A DNA stretch of 56,665 bases, from NCBI RefSeq assembly GCF_001475545.1, contig NZ_LDQC01000015.1, positions 1 through 56,665 of the forward strand, in the 5' to 3' direction. Every line of letters begins with the position of its first letter. Positions within the stretch are counted from its first letter, which is position 1. Below are positions 7,796-16,419 of the stretch, piece by piece. The DNA comes from Curtobacterium luteum. GTDB taxonomy: Bacteria > Actinomycetota > Actinomycetes > Actinomycetales > Microbacteriaceae. The notes beneath the pieces are model-generated. The model saw only the letters and a list, made by a program, of their open reading frames with translations. It had not been told where the DNA came from and made no database searches. A program made the position numbers and the translations under genes.

Positions 7796-9123
7796 TAGTC
7801 CTCCTGCAGGAACAGCTCGACGACGGGCACCGCGACGTCCGGACGCACGATCGGGAGCGTGAGCGTCAGGGTGCCGGCGGGCTGTCCGCCGAGACCGGTG
7901 TTCTGCGCACGCGTGCCCGGCGGGATCTCGCGGTAGCGCACCTCGGACGCGTCGTTCAGGAGCTGCGCGTAGACGACCTTGCCGGCGAGGTCGGGCAGGT
8001 GCACGTGTTCGAACGGCCAGGTGAAGAGGTGCAGGTAGAGCCGGTCGCCGCGCTGCGTGTAGACCGTGCCCGCCGGTGCCCGGAAGGACGACGGCCCGGC
8101 GCCGTACACTGACCGTGCGTGCTGGTGCATCCACTCCCCGATGCCGGCGAGCGACCGCCGCGCGACCGGGTCGAACTCACCACGACCGGTCGGTCCGACG
8201 TTGAGCAGCATGTTCCCGTTGTTCGAGACCCCGTCGACGAGCATCCGGACGAGCAGGTCGACGCTCTTGACGTCCTGGTTGTCGCGGTCGTAGCCCCACG
8301 ATCCGTTGAACGTCTGGCACGCCTCCCACGGCACCGGGACGCCGTCGACCTCCATGGGCTTGTCCGGCTGGTACTGCTCCGGCGTGACGATGTCACCGGG
8401 GATGTCGAGGCGGTCGTTGACGATGATGCCCGGCTGCAGCCGCTTCGTCAGGGCCATGAGCTCCTCGGACCCCCAGTCGTCGCGCCCCTTGCCACCCCAG
8501 CGGTCCTCGTGGTCGTTGTCCCGGTACGAGAAGTCGTAGAAGAGGTAGTCGATCCGTCCGTACCCGGTCAGGAGTTCCTCGACCTGTCCGTGGAGGTACT
8601 CCCGGTACCGGGCCATGTCGCGCCCGTCCTGGAGTCGAGCGATCTCCTCGGGGCTGTCGTCCCGGCGCGGGTGCACGCCGTCGATCGTGAAGTCCGGGTG
8701 GTGCCAGTCGATGAGCGAGTGGTAGAACCCGATCCGGATGCCCTCGGCACGGAACGCGTCGACGAACTCGCGGACGATGTCCCGGCCGAAGCGGGTGTTC
8801 GTCGCCTTGTAGTCCGTGAGCTGCGAGTCCCAGAGCGCGAACCCCTCGTGGTGCTTCGTGGTGAGGACGGCGTACTTCATGCCGGCCTCGCGTGCCCGGC
8901 GCGCCCAGTCGGTGGGGTCGAAGAGGTCCGGGTCGAAGTGGTCGAAGTACTTCCGGTAGTCCTCGTCGGTGATGCGCTCGTGGTTCTTCACCCACTCGTG
9001 CCGGGCCGGGAGCGCGTAGAGCCCCCAGTGGATGAACATGCCGAACCGGTCGTGGGTGAACCACGCGGGCAGACCGCTCGCGTCGGTCTCGGTCTGCGGT
9101 GCAGCGGGTGCGGTGATGGTCAT
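7795..9123 (-). CDS. Alpha-L-fucosidase, GH29
   Basis: A 442-residue glycoside hydrolase that releases L-fucose from fucosylated glycans. RFGMFIHWGLYALPARHEW (about 25-43) and KYAVLTTKHHEGFALWDS (about 83-100) are classic GH29 motifs; the nucleophile is probably the Asp in YLFYDFS near 200. NNGNMLLNVGPTGRGEF near 318 is also typical. There is no signal peptide, so fucosides are likely imported by the adjacent ABC transporter and cut inside the cell. The ATG at 9123 follows a GGAAGGAAA-like ribosome site. It lies inside a seven-gene operon. Confidence 0.9.
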   Translation of the reverse strand: MTITAPAAPQTETDASGLPAWFTHDRFGMFIHWGLYALPARHEWVKNHERITDEDYRKYFDHFDPDLFDPTDWARRAREAGMKYAVLTTKHHEGFALWDSQLTDYKATNTRFGRDIVREFVDAFRAEGIRIGFYHSLIDWHHPDFTIDGVHPRRDDSPEEIARLQDGRDMARYREYLHGQVEELLTGYGRIDYLFYDFSYRDNDHEDRWGGKGRDDWGSEELMALTKRLQPGIIVNDRLDIPGDIVTPEQYQPDKPMEVDGVPVPWEACQTFNGSWGYDRDNQDVKSVDLLVRMLVDGVSNNGNMLLNVGPTGRGEFDPVARRSLAGIGEWMHQHARSVYGAGPSSFRAPAGTVYTQRGDRLYLHLFTWPFEHVHLPDLAGKVVYAQLLNDASEVRYREIPPGTRAQNTGLGGQPAGTLTLTLPIVRPDVAVPVVELFLQED

Positions 9124-9194
9124 GTGGGCCGGTTTCCTTCCGGGGAGACGAACGAGGGACGAACGGGAGGCGCGGTGCGCCTGGACTTGATCGG

Positions 9195-10115
9195 CTACCG
9201 GCCACCGAGACCGGAGGTCACGATCCCCTTGACCAGGTGCTTCTGCAACAGGATCAGCAGGATCACGGTGGGCAGCATCGAGATCACCGAAGCGGCCATC
9301 ACGAGGTTCCACTCGGACCCCTGCTGGCCGAAGAACTGCTGCAGACCGAGCGGGATGGTGCCGTGTGCCTCGACGTCGTTGACGACGACGAGCGGCCAGA
9401 GGAACGAGTTCCAGTAGGAGATGAACGAGAACACCGCGAGGACCGCCATCGTGGGTCGAGCGAGCGGCAGCATCACGGAGAAGAACGTCCGGATCGCACC
9501 GGCGCCGTCGACACGGGCCGCGTCGTCGAGCTCCTGCGGCACCGTCAGGAAGAACTGCCGGATGAGGAACGCGCCGAGCGCGGTGAACGCCCACGGGATG
9601 ATGAGCGCCTGGAACGTGTCGACCCAGCCGAAGCCCTGCATCATCACGTACATCGGGATGACGAGCACGTCCTGGGGGATCATCAGGGTGACGAGGAAGA
9701 GCATGAAGACGGTGTTGCGTCCCCGCCAGCGGAGCCGGGAGAACGCGTACCCGGACAGCACGGCGACGGCGACGTTGATCGCCGTTCCGGCCGCCGCGAC
9801 GAGCACGCCGTTGAGGATGAACCGGGCGAACGGCAGGTACGTGAACGCCTGGACGTAGTTGTCCCACTCGAGCGAGCGGCCCCAGAGCGTCGGCGGGGTG
9901 GTGAACACCTGGTCGGCCGGCTTGAGGCTCGTCGCCACCATGTACACGAGCGGCGAGACGAACAGCAGGGCGACGAGGCAGAGCAGCGCGTAGCCGATCG
10001 CGTGGCGGACCCGACCGGGTCGGGGTGCGGACGCCGTCCTGGGCACCGCTCGCGGGTTGACGGTCCGGTTCGACGTGGTGAAGCCGCGTGTGCGTGCCCG
10101 GGTCAGTTCACTCAT
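9195..10115 (-). CDS. ABC sugar transporter permease (MalG type)
   Basis: A 306-residue inner-membrane permease with about six membrane helices. It has the EAA loop ELDDAARVDGAGAIRTFF near residue 195, which docks with the ATPase subunit, and the usual VVVNDVEAHGTIPLGL segment near 250. Its start overlaps the end of the MalF-type permease gene by 8 bp. Together with that gene and the binding protein it forms a CUT1-type importer, probably for fucosides. No ATPase gene is in the island, so a shared MsiK-like ATPase elsewhere is expected, as is common in actinobacteria. Confidence 0.85.
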   Translation of the reverse strand: MSELTRARTRGFTTSNRTVNPRAVPRTASAPRPGRVRHAIGYALLCLVALLFVSPLVYMVATSLKPADQVFTTPPTLWGRSLEWDNYVQAFTYLPFARFILNGVLVAAAGTAINVAVAVLSGYAFSRLRWRGRNTVFMLFLVTLMIPQDVLVIPMYVMMQGFGWVDTFQALIIPWAFTALGAFLIRQFFLTVPQELDDAARVDGAGAIRTFFSVMLPLARPTMAVLAVFSFISYWNSFLWPLVVVNDVEAHGTIPLGLQQFFGQQGSEWNLVMAASVISMLPTVILLILLQKHLVKGIVTSGLGGR

Positions 10116-11082
10116 AGTGCACCCACCGCTTCTGTCCGAGGAACTGGACGGCCGTGATCCCGAGGATGATGACGAACAGCACCCAGGCCCCGGCGGACGC
10201 CAGGCCGAGTTGCTGGTTCTGGAAGCCCGTGTTGTAGATGTACTGCACGAGGGTCTCGGTGGCCGTCCCGGGTCCGCCCTTGGTGAGGACGAACGGCTGG
10301 ACGAACACCTGGAACGAGGTGATGAGCGTCATCATCGTGGCGAAGAACACGGACGGTGAGATGAGCGGGAACTTGATGGCCCAGAAGGTCTGCCACGCGT
10401 TCGCACCGTCGAGTTGCGACGCCTCGATCTGGTTCTCCGGCACGGCGTCGAGCGCGGCCGAGAAGATCAGCATGTTGTAGCCGAAGCCCTGCCAGACGCT
10501 CATCGCGACGATCGCGAGCATCGCCCAGTGTTCGTCGGCGAGGAAGTTCGGCGCGTGCACGCCCACCGTGGACTGCAGCGACGCATCGATCGCACCCCCG
10601 GGCTGGTAGAGCATCCGCCAGACGACCACGTTCGCGACGATGGGCGTGATCGTCGGGATGAAGAACAGCACGCGGAACACGTGCCGTCCGGCGATCCGCG
10701 GCGTCAGCCACGCCGCGAGCCCGAGGGACACGACGAGGTTCAGCGGGACGTACAGCACCACGAAGAGCGCGGTGTTGAGCGTCACGGTGCGGAACACCGG
10801 GTCGGCGAACAGCCGAGCGTAGTTCTCGATGCCGGTCCAGCTGCGTTCGCCGAGCATCGGCCAGTTCATGAAGCTCACGACGAGCGAGGCGACGATCGGG
10901 AACGCCGTGAACACGACGAGTCCGATCGAGTGCGGTGCGGCGAACGCGGCGCCCCACCACGAGCGCCGCCCGACGGCGCCGGCCGCGTCGCCCCCGCGGC
11001 GGGGCGTCGCCGCACCGGTCGCGACGGCGGTCGCGACGGCCGGGACGGCCGCCTCGGCCGGTGGGTCCTGGATGGTGGTCAT
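10108..11082 (-). CDS. ABC sugar transporter permease (MalF type)
   Basis: A 324-residue permease with an Ala/Val-rich basic N-terminal tail (about 1-45) and six predicted membrane spans. The EAA motif IEASQLDGANAWQTFWAIKFPL lies near residue 215. MalF-type permeases form the heterodimeric channel with MalG-type partners; that partner is the overlapping downstream gene. A long hairpin at 11118-11165 separates it from the binding-protein gene and may lower its expression relative to that protein. Confidence 0.85.
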   Translation of the reverse strand: MTTIQDPPAEAAVPAVATAVATGAATPRRGGDAAGAVGRRSWWGAAFAAPHSIGLVVFTAFPIVASLVVSFMNWPMLGERSWTGIENYARLFADPVFRTVTLNTALFVVLYVPLNLVVSLGLAAWLTPRIAGRHVFRVLFFIPTITPIVANVVVWRMLYQPGGAIDASLQSTVGVHAPNFLADEHWAMLAIVAMSVWQGFGYNMLIFSAALDAVPENQIEASQLDGANAWQTFWAIKFPLISPSVFFATMMTLITSFQVFVQPFVLTKGGPGTATETLVQYIYNTGFQNQQLGLASAGAWVLFVIILGITAVQFLGQKRWVHYE

Positions 11083-11117
11083 GCGACGACCTCCTCGTCG
11101 TTGAGTCGGGTGGTGTG

Positions 11118-11165
11118 GACGGCCGGGAGGCGCGTGGCGGGGTCGCGCCGCGCCTCCCGTCCGTC
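11118..11165 (-). terminator. Intra-operon hairpin between binding-protein and permease genes
   Basis: Bases 11118-11134 pair with 11149-11165: five and ten base pairs flanking a 2-nt mismatch, with a 14-nt loop. It follows the solute-binding-protein stop and precedes the permease start within the operon. Such stems often act as partial terminators or mRNA stabilisers that keep the binding protein in excess. Confidence 0.5.
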
Positions 11166-11180
11166 AGGCGGGAACACCGG

Positions 11181-12419
11181 TCACTGCGTTCCGAGCTGGC
11201 CCGCGATGGACGACATCGTCTCCTTGCCCGACGTCTGGCCGTTCACGGCCTGGAGGGCGTACTGCGTGAAGAGCTGCGAGAGCTGGTCGCTCTGCTTGTT
11301 CCCGAGGAGCGGCGAGGACTTCGCGAGAGCGGCCTTCAGCGCGGGCTCCGCTCCGTCGATGTCGGCACTCGAGTACCAGGCACCCTGCGCGGCGGTCCGC
11401 CCCGGGAACGCGCGTCCTTCCTCCGCGAGCTCGGTGAGGACCTTCTCGCTCGTCATCGTCTGGACGGCCTTGAACGCCTGCTCCGGGTACTTGCACTGCT
11501 TCGAGACACCGAAGCCGGAACCGGCCGCGAAGGTCGACGGGCCGGACGTCCCGGACGGGAGCGTCGTCACACCGAGGTCGAACTTGACCTTCGCCTTCTG
11601 GCTGATGAGCGACCACGGACCGTCGGTGTACATCGCGACCTTGCCCGCGGCGAAGTCGTTGCTCGACTGCGATCCGTCGGACGACGCCTGCGACGCGTAT
11701 CCCTTCTCCACCAGGCTCGCGAGCCAGTCGAGGCCGTCCGCGAACTTGCTGTCGGTGGCGTCGATCTTCCCGGAGTTCGTGATCACGCGGCCTCCGTTGT
11801 AGCCGTAGATCATCGACTCGAGGTTGAGGTCGGTGACGGTCGAGCCGAACATGGTGACGCCCTTGGCCTTGAGCGCGGCACCGGCCCGCTCGAACTCGTC
11901 GACCGTCCAGCCCGGCTCCGGCTCGGCGACCCCGGCCTTCTTGAACACGTCCTTGTTGTAGAACATCATGATGGGCCCGGTGTCGTACGGCAGACCGTAG
12001 AGCTTGCCGTCGACCTTCATGCCGTCGAGTGCCGTCTGGTCGAAGGCGGAGAGGTCGAGTCCGTCCTGCTTGGCCAGGTCGTCGAGCGGCAGGAGCGACG
12101 AGGTGTAGTTCGCGGTGCGGAGCGACTGCATGCTCACGACGCACTGGGCGCTCCCCGCGCTGAGCTGCGTGCTGAGCTTCGTGAAGTAGTTCTCGAAGGG
12201 CGCGCCCTGGATCGTGAGGGTGATGCCGTCCTCGGACTTCACGGTGTCGGCGACCTTCTGCCAGGCGGCCTTGTCCTCCTTGCCGGCGATCCACATGGAC
12301 CAGGTCATGGCGTCCTTCGACTGGCTGCCGCCGGCACTGCTGCCGGCGGAACACCCGGTCAGGACGAGGGCTGCCGCGGCCGCGGCCGCCACCCCCGCGA
12401 TGAGTCGTCGTCGTTGCAT
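11181..12419 (-). CDS. Extracellular sugar-binding lipoprotein of ABC importer
   Basis: A 412-residue family-1 solute-binding protein. The N-terminal signal RRRLIAG...LVLTGCSAGSS has a lipobox LTGC near residues 18-21, so the mature protein is lipid-anchored outside the membrane. The body has typical markers: the YNKDVFKKAGV strand near 150 and the AAGKVAMYTDGPW strand near 255. I chose the ATG at 12419 because the in-frame codon at 12431 would place residues before the positively charged signal start. It feeds the two permeases downstream. The ligand, probably fucosides, is inferred from the fucosidase in the operon. Confidence 0.85.
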   Translation of the reverse strand: MQRRRLIAGVAAAAAAALVLTGCSAGSSAGGSQSKDAMTWSMWIAGKEDKAAWQKVADTVKSEDGITLTIQGAPFENYFTKLSTQLSAGSAQCVVSMQSLRTANYTSSLLPLDDLAKQDGLDLSAFDQTALDGMKVDGKLYGLPYDTGPIMMFYNKDVFKKAGVAEPEPGWTVDEFERAGAALKAKGVTMFGSTVTDLNLESMIYGYNGGRVITNSGKIDATDSKFADGLDWLASLVEKGYASQASSDGSQSSNDFAAGKVAMYTDGPWSLISQKAKVKFDLGVTTLPSGTSGPSTFAAGSGFGVSKQCKYPEQAFKAVQTMTSEKVLTELAEEGRAFPGRTAAQGAWYSSADIDGAEPALKAALAKSSPLLGNKQSDQLSQLFTQYALQAVNGQTSGKETMSSIAGQLGTQ

Positions 12420-12468
12420 CGGTCTCTCCACTCCGTCGTGGTGATCGTGTTCGGTGGTGTGGTGTCGG

Positions 12469-13809
12469 TCAGGCGACCCGGGCGGCGTCGCGGACCGGCG
12501 GTGCCGGCGCTTCCGTCGCCCAGACCGGGCCGTCGGGGTAGGTGTACGTGTCCAGGGACCCGGCGAGCATCTCGGTGCCCGCGCCCGGGGCGGACGGCGG
12601 CCAGTACCGTCCGTCGTGGACGTCGACCGGGGTCACGAAGTGCTCGTGCAGGTGGTCGACGAACTCGATGCAGCGTGTGTCCAGGTCACCGGTGAGGGCG
12701 ACCGCGTCGAACATCGACAGGTGCTGGACGGCTTCGCAGAGCCCGACCCCGCCGGCGTGGGGGCACACCCGGACGCCGTACTTCGCCGCGAGGAGGAGGA
12801 TCGCGATGTTCTCGTTGACGCCGGCGACCCGCGTCGCGTCGATCTGGAGGACCGACATCGCGCCGGCCTGGATGAGCTGCTTCGCGATGACCCGGTTCGC
12901 CATGTGCTCTCCCGTCGCGACCGGGATCGGGGCGATCCGACGGGCGATGGCAGCGTGCGCCAGGACGTCGTCGGGGCTCGTCGGCTCCTCGACCCAGGCG
13001 ACGTCGAACGGTCGGAGCCGTTCGATCCACGCGACCGCCTCGTCGACGTCCCACCGCTGGTTCGCGTCGATCGCGATGCGGATGTCCGGACCGACGACCT
13101 CGCGGGCGATCCGCATGCGTCGGACGTCCTCGTCGACGTCTGCGCCGACCTTGAGCTTCACCTGCGTGAACCCCTCGTCGACGGCTTCGCGGCAGAGGCG
13201 AGCGAGCTTGTCGTCGTCGTAGCCGAGCCAGCCCGGCGTGGTCGTGTAGGCCGGGTAGCCCTCGCGCTCGAGCCGGCGCTTCCGCTCGGCACGGAGCGGC
13301 TGGGCACGACGCAGCAGCGCGAGGGCTTCGTCCGGGGTGATCGCGTCGGTGAGGTACCGGAAGTCGACGAGGGCGACGAGTTCCTCGGGGCTCATGTCGG
13401 CGAGCAGCGCCCAGAGCGGCTGCCCCGCGCGCTTGGCCTTGAGGTCCCACAGCGCGTTCACGACGGCGCCGATGGCCATGTGCATGACGCCCTTCTCCGG
13501 GCCGAGCCAGCGGAGCTGCGAGTCGTGGACGAGGGCCCGCCACGTCGCCCCCATGTCCGCGAGGAGCGCCTCCGCATCGCTGCCGACGACGTGCTCGCGG
13601 AGGGCAGCGATCGCGGCCTCCTGCACCTCGTTGCCGCGGCCGATCGTGAAGACGAAACCGGTGCCGACGTGTCCGTCGGGCTCGTCGGTGCTGAGTTCCA
13701 CGTAGGCGGCGGAGTAGTCGGGCGCTGGGTTCATCGCGTCCGAACCGTCGTGCTCCCGCGAGGTCGGGAACCGGACGTCCCGGACGCGCAACCCGGTGAT
13801 GCGACTCAT
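12469..13809 (-). CDS. L-fuconate dehydratase (enolase superfamily)
   Basis: A 446-residue mandelate-racemase/enolase-superfamily enzyme. The catalytic K-x-K lies in [10 protein letters not shown] (about 218-227). Metal ligands follow in IAIDANQRW (about 247-255), VEEPTSPDD near 275 and ATGEHMANR near 300; the catalytic His is in [12 protein letters not shown] near 351. The length and this motif order match bacterial L-fuconate dehydratase, which turns L-fuconate into 2-keto-3-deoxy-L-fuconate. It is first in the minus-strand operon, behind a promoter with a predicted operator. The binding-protein gene follows after 49 bp. Confidence 0.88.
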   Translation of the reverse strand: MSRITGLRVRDVRFPTSREHDGSDAMNPAPDYSAAYVELSTDEPDGHVGTGFVFTIGRGNEVQEAAIAALREHVVGSDAEALLADMGATWRALVHDSQLRWLGPEKGVMHMAIGAVVNALWDLKAKRAGQPLWALLADMSPEELVALVDFRYLTDAITPDEALALLRRAQPLRAERKRRLEREGYPAYTTTPGWLGYDDDKLARLCREAVDEGFTQVKLKVGADVDEDVRRMRIAREVVGPDIRIAIDANQRWDVDEAVAWIERLRPFDVAWVEEPTSPDDVLAHAAIARRIAPIPVATGEHMANRVIAKQLIQAGAMSVLQIDATRVAGVNENIAILLLAAKYGVRVCPHAGGVGLCEAVQHLSMFDAVALTGDLDTRCIEFVDHLHEHFVTPVDVHDGRYWPPSAPGAGTEMLAGSLDTYTYPDGPVWATEAPAPPVRDAARVA

Positions 13810-13851
13810 CGTGTCTCCTGCCCGTCCGGTCCTCGATGACCGAACGCGCTC

Positions 13852-13880
13852 ATCAAAACATCCGACCTCTTCCACGTCAA
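13852..13880 (-). promoter_or_regulatory. Promoter of the fucose operon
   Basis: On the minus strand TTGACG (13880-13875) and TTTGAT (13857-13852) form -35 and -10 hexamers separated by 17 bp. They stand 43 bp before the dehydratase ATG. The candidate operator at 13855-13871 covers the spacer and most of the -10. Confidence 0.55.
13855..13871 (-). promoter_or_regulatory. Degenerate FadR-family operator in the fucose operon promoter
   Basis: AAAACATCCGACCTCTT matches the operator-like site at 3089-3105 in 12 of 17 positions and keeps the ACAT-N3-AC core. Its position over the spacer and -10 of the promoter fits repression. The dyad is weak, so it is a candidate only. Confidence 0.4.
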
Positions 13881-13900
13881 GCATCGTTTTGCGGCGGTTC

Positions 13901-13929
13901 TTGATCGCGCGTTGCAATATTCGTAGGAT
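13901..13929 (+). promoter_or_regulatory. Promoter of lldD
   Basis: TTGATC (13901-13906) and TAGGAT (13924-13929) are spaced by exactly 17 bp. They point toward the lldD start at 13973 and sit back-to-back with the fucose operon promoter. The -10 hexamer equals the one at 4009-4014. A GGAGAC ribosome site lies before the ATG. Confidence 0.6.
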
Positions 13930-13972
13930 GACTAGTGGACGCGCGGTGCAGCGCGGACGAACGGAGACGAGC

Positions 13973-15226
13973 ATGAGCCGAACGCGCCCGCAGATCGAAC
14001 GTCAGCTGCCGAAGGTGCGGGACCTGGCGCCGCTGCTGCAGTTCAGGAAGCCCGCGTTGCCGGGGCGGCGGCAGCGGCTCGAGTCCGCGTTGACGGTCTG
14101 GGACCTCCGGGCCATCGCGGCGCGGCGGACTCCGAGGGCGGCGTTCGACTACACCGAGGGCGCAGCCGAGGCCGAGATCTCGTTGGCGCGGGCGCGGCAG
14201 GCGTTCGAGGACATCGAGTTCACCCCCGCGATCCTGCGCGACGTGTCGCAGGTCGACACGTCCCGCCAGGTGCTGGGGGCGCCGACGGCGTTGCCGTTTG
14301 GGATCGCCCCGACCGGCTTCACCCGGATGATGCAGACCGAGGGCGAACGCGCCGGCGCCCGCGCCGCGGGCCGCGCTGGCATCCCGTTCAGCCTGTCGAC
14401 GATGGGCACGACCGCGATCGAGGACGTCCGCGACGCCAACCCGCACGGGCGGAACTGGTTCCAGCTGTACATGTGGAAGGACCGCGACAAGAGCATGGCG
14501 CTGGTCGACCGGGCCGCGAAGGCCGGGTTCGACACGCTGCTCGTCACCGTCGACGTCCCCGTCGCCGGAGCGCGCCTGCGGGACAAGCGCAACGGGTTCT
14601 CGATCCCGCCGCAGCTGGGCGTGAAGACCATCGTCAACGCGATCCCGCGGCCGTGGTGGTGGTTCGACTTCCTCACCACCGAACCCCTCGCGTTCGCGTC
14701 CCTGGACCGCTGGTCGGGCACCGTCGGGGAGCTCCTGGACCACATGTTCGACCCGACCGTCACCTACGAGGACCTCGCGTGGATCCGGGACCAGTGGCCC
14801 GGCAAGGTCGTCGTCAAGGGCGTCCAGTCCCTCGCCGACGCGAAACGGTTGGCGTCGATGGGGGTGGACGGGATCACCCTGTCGAACCACGGTGGTCGGC
14901 AACTCGACCGCGCCCCCGTCCCGTTCCACCTCCTGCCCGCAGTGGTGAAGGAGGTCGGCAAGGACACGGAGGTGCACCTGGACACGGGCATCATGTCCGG
15001 CGCCGACATCGTCGCCGCCGTCGCCCTCGGCGCGACGTTCACGATGGTCGGCCGCGCCTACCTCTACGGGCTCATGGCGGGCGGTGAAGCCGGCGTCGAC
15101 CGGATGATCCAGATCCTGACCGACCAGATCGAGCGCACCGTGCGCCTGCTCGGCGTCGCCACCCTCGACGAACTCGAACCGAGCCACGTCACCCAACTGC
15201 AGCGGTTGGCACCGATCAGCCGCTGA
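13973..15226 (+). CDS. lldD: L-lactate dehydrogenase (FMN-dependent, LldD-like)
   Basis: A 417-residue alpha-hydroxy-acid oxidising flavoenzyme. The N-terminal region [13 protein letters not shown] leads into the FMN TIM barrel, with [18 protein letters not shown] near 103, [11 protein letters not shown] near 162 and the active-site His-Arg motif [12 protein letters not shown] near 303. It oxidises L-lactate to pyruvate, passing electrons to quinone at the membrane. It is divergent from the fucose operon, whose pathway ends in pyruvate plus L-lactate, so it likely uses that product; other lactate sources are equally possible. Related 2-hydroxy-acid oxidases cannot be excluded. Confidence 0.85.
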   Translation: MSRTRPQIERQLPKVRDLAPLLQFRKPALPGRRQRLESALTVWDLRAIAARRTPRAAFDYTEGAAEAEISLARARQAFEDIEFTPAILRDVSQVDTSRQVLGAPTALPFGIAPTGFTRMMQTEGERAGARAAGRAGIPFSLSTMGTTAIEDVRDANPHGRNWFQLYMWKDRDKSMALVDRAAKAGFDTLLVTVDVPVAGARLRDKRNGFSIPPQLGVKTIVNAIPRPWWWFDFLTTEPLAFASLDRWSGTVGELLDHMFDPTVTYEDLAWIRDQWPGKVVVKGVQSLADAKRLASMGVDGITLSNHGGRQLDRAPVPFHLLPAVVKEVGKDTEVHLDTGIMSGADIVAAVALGATFTMVGRAYLYGLMAGGEAGVDRMIQILTDQIERTVRLLGVATLDELEPSHVTQLQRLAPISR

Positions 15227-15238
15227 ACGGGACGTTCG

Positions 15239-15805
15239 TCAGAGGCGCTCGGGGTGTCCTGACCGATCCCGCCGGCGGAACACGAGCGTGCCGACGCCCT
15301 GGACGATGAAGAACATGGCGCTGGCGGCGAGCAGGGCAGCGACGGCGAACCCGCCCACGGTGTCAGTACCGATCGTGGCGAGGACCGTGAACCCGAGGAA
15401 GATCACGCCCATCACGATCACGACGACCGGGTTCTGCGCGACGAAGAACCGTCGTCCGTGGTTCGCTTCGGCCGTGGCACGGGACCGGGCCTTCGCCACC
15501 TCGTCCGGGTCGCGGCCGGCACGGCGGTCGGCTGCTCGTCGGCGTGCACGGAGGACGAGGAAGACCGCGAGCCCGACCACGATCGCGACCGGGTAGGCGA
15601 TCTGCCGCTCGACCTGCGCCAGACCCGACACGAACAGGACCACGACGGCGCTGACGACACCGGCGACCATCGCGGTCGTCCAGATGTCGGTCCGGCCGTC
15701 CGCTCCCGTCGCGTAGTTCGGCCGTCTCGCGTACGGATCGTGCTCCGACTCGCGCTGCTGCGACTCGGGCTGTTCCGGCGCCGCCCTGTCCTCGTCGTTC
15801 CCCAC
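15239..15805 (-). CDS. Membrane protein of unknown function
   Basis: A 188-residue protein with a charged, Gln/Glu-rich cytoplasmic N-terminus (about 1-38) and two pairs of hydrophobic segments (about 42-62 and 68-86, then 125-145 and 150-172), separated by a basic Arg/Ala stretch. I do not recognise a family. Translation starts at GTG 15805, with a -10-like TAGGTT at 15817-15812, 6 nt upstream, indicating a leaderless transcript. It is convergent with lldD, with a 12-bp gap. Confidence 0.6.
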   Translation of the reverse strand: MGNDEDRAAPEQPESQQRESEHDPYARRPNYATGADGRTDIWTTAMVAGVVSAVVVLFVSGLAQVERQIAYPVAIVVGLAVFLVLRARRRAADRRAGRDPDEVAKARSRATAEANHGRRFFVAQNPVVVIVMGVIFLGFTVLATIGTDTVGGFAVAALLAASAMFFIVQGVGTLVFRRRDRSGHPERL

Positions 15806-15846
15806 GGATGGAACCTACCGGACGACGCTCACCAGCGACTGACGCG

Positions 15847-16122
15847 TCAGCGGTACACGTCGCGCCGGTGCCCGAGCGTGAGGACGAGCACCACCAGGCG
15901 ATCGTCGAGGACTTCGTAGACGATCCGGTGGCCCCCCACGCGGACGCGGAGTTCACCGGGACGACCGACGAGTGCGGTCATGCCGGGTGGCCGTGGGTTC
16001 GACTGCAGGAGGACGAGCGCCGCGAGGATCCGGCGCTGCGTCGAGCGATCGAGCTTCCCGAGGGTCTTCGCAGCACGCTTCGTCAGCTCGACCGCGTACC
16101 GGGGTGGAACAGGGTCAGTCAA
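15847..16122 (-). CDS. RelE/ParE-family toxin
   Basis: A 91-residue basic protein of the RelE/ParE superfamily. The family pattern is clear: RYAVELTKRAAKTLGKLD at the start and RVRVGGHRIVYEVLDD followed by LGHRRDVYR at the end. RelE members cut mRNA on the ribosome; ParE members act on gyrase. The LGHRRDVY tail favours the RelE branch. The only sensible start is TTG at 16122, which overlaps the antitoxin gene by 8 bp; a rare start inside the upstream gene would keep toxin synthesis low and coupled. Confidence 0.78.
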   Translation of the reverse strand: MTDPVPPRYAVELTKRAAKTLGKLDRSTQRRILAALVLLQSNPRPPGMTALVGRPGELRVRVGGHRIVYEVLDDRLVVLVLTLGHRRDVYR

Positions 16123-16378
16123 GCGTGATCCCGAGCTCACGGGCGACGTCCGCGAGCGGCAGGGTCTCCGGGTCGGCCGCGAGGTCGGCGCGGACGACGT
16201 CGACCGCGGCGCGATCGCTCGCGTCCTCCAGCGCGGCCAGGGCCCGGTGGGCGAGCTCGGCATCGAGCACGACGACCTGTTCACGACCGCGGACCGTGAT
16301 GACGACCGGCTCTCGGTGCGCGTGATCGAGGAGGTCGGACCAGCGCTGTCGTGCCTCGCTTGCGGGAAGGGAGTACAT
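16115..16378 (-). CDS. Phd/YefM-family antitoxin
   Basis: An 87-residue antitoxin. The N-terminal Phd/YefM DNA-binding fold is visible in SLPASEARQRWSDLLDHAHREPVVITVRG (written in parts: SEARQRWSDLL and VVITVRGREQVVVL). The C-terminal acidic region should wrap the toxin. The ATG at 16378 has TACGAT 6 nt upstream (16390-16385), so the mRNA is probably leaderless. That -10 sits at the centre of a 22-bp palindrome, the likely autoregulatory operator. Confidence 0.8.
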   Translation of the reverse strand: MYSLPASEARQRWSDLLDHAHREPVVITVRGREQVVVLDAELAHRALAALEDASDRAAVDVVRADLAADPETLPLADVARELGITLD

Positions 16379-16400
16379 GCACGAATCGTACGACTCGTGC
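16379..16400. promoter_or_regulatory. Toxin-antitoxin autoregulatory palindrome
   Basis: A 22-bp dyad directly abuts the antitoxin ATG. The arms GCACGA/TCGTGC and the core TCGTACGA pair, with only one mismatched base pair. The antitoxin -10 box (TACGAT on the minus strand) is inside it, so antitoxin binding would shut off the promoter. Confidence 0.65.
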
Positions 16401-16419
16401 GATCTGTACGTCGAGCTCG

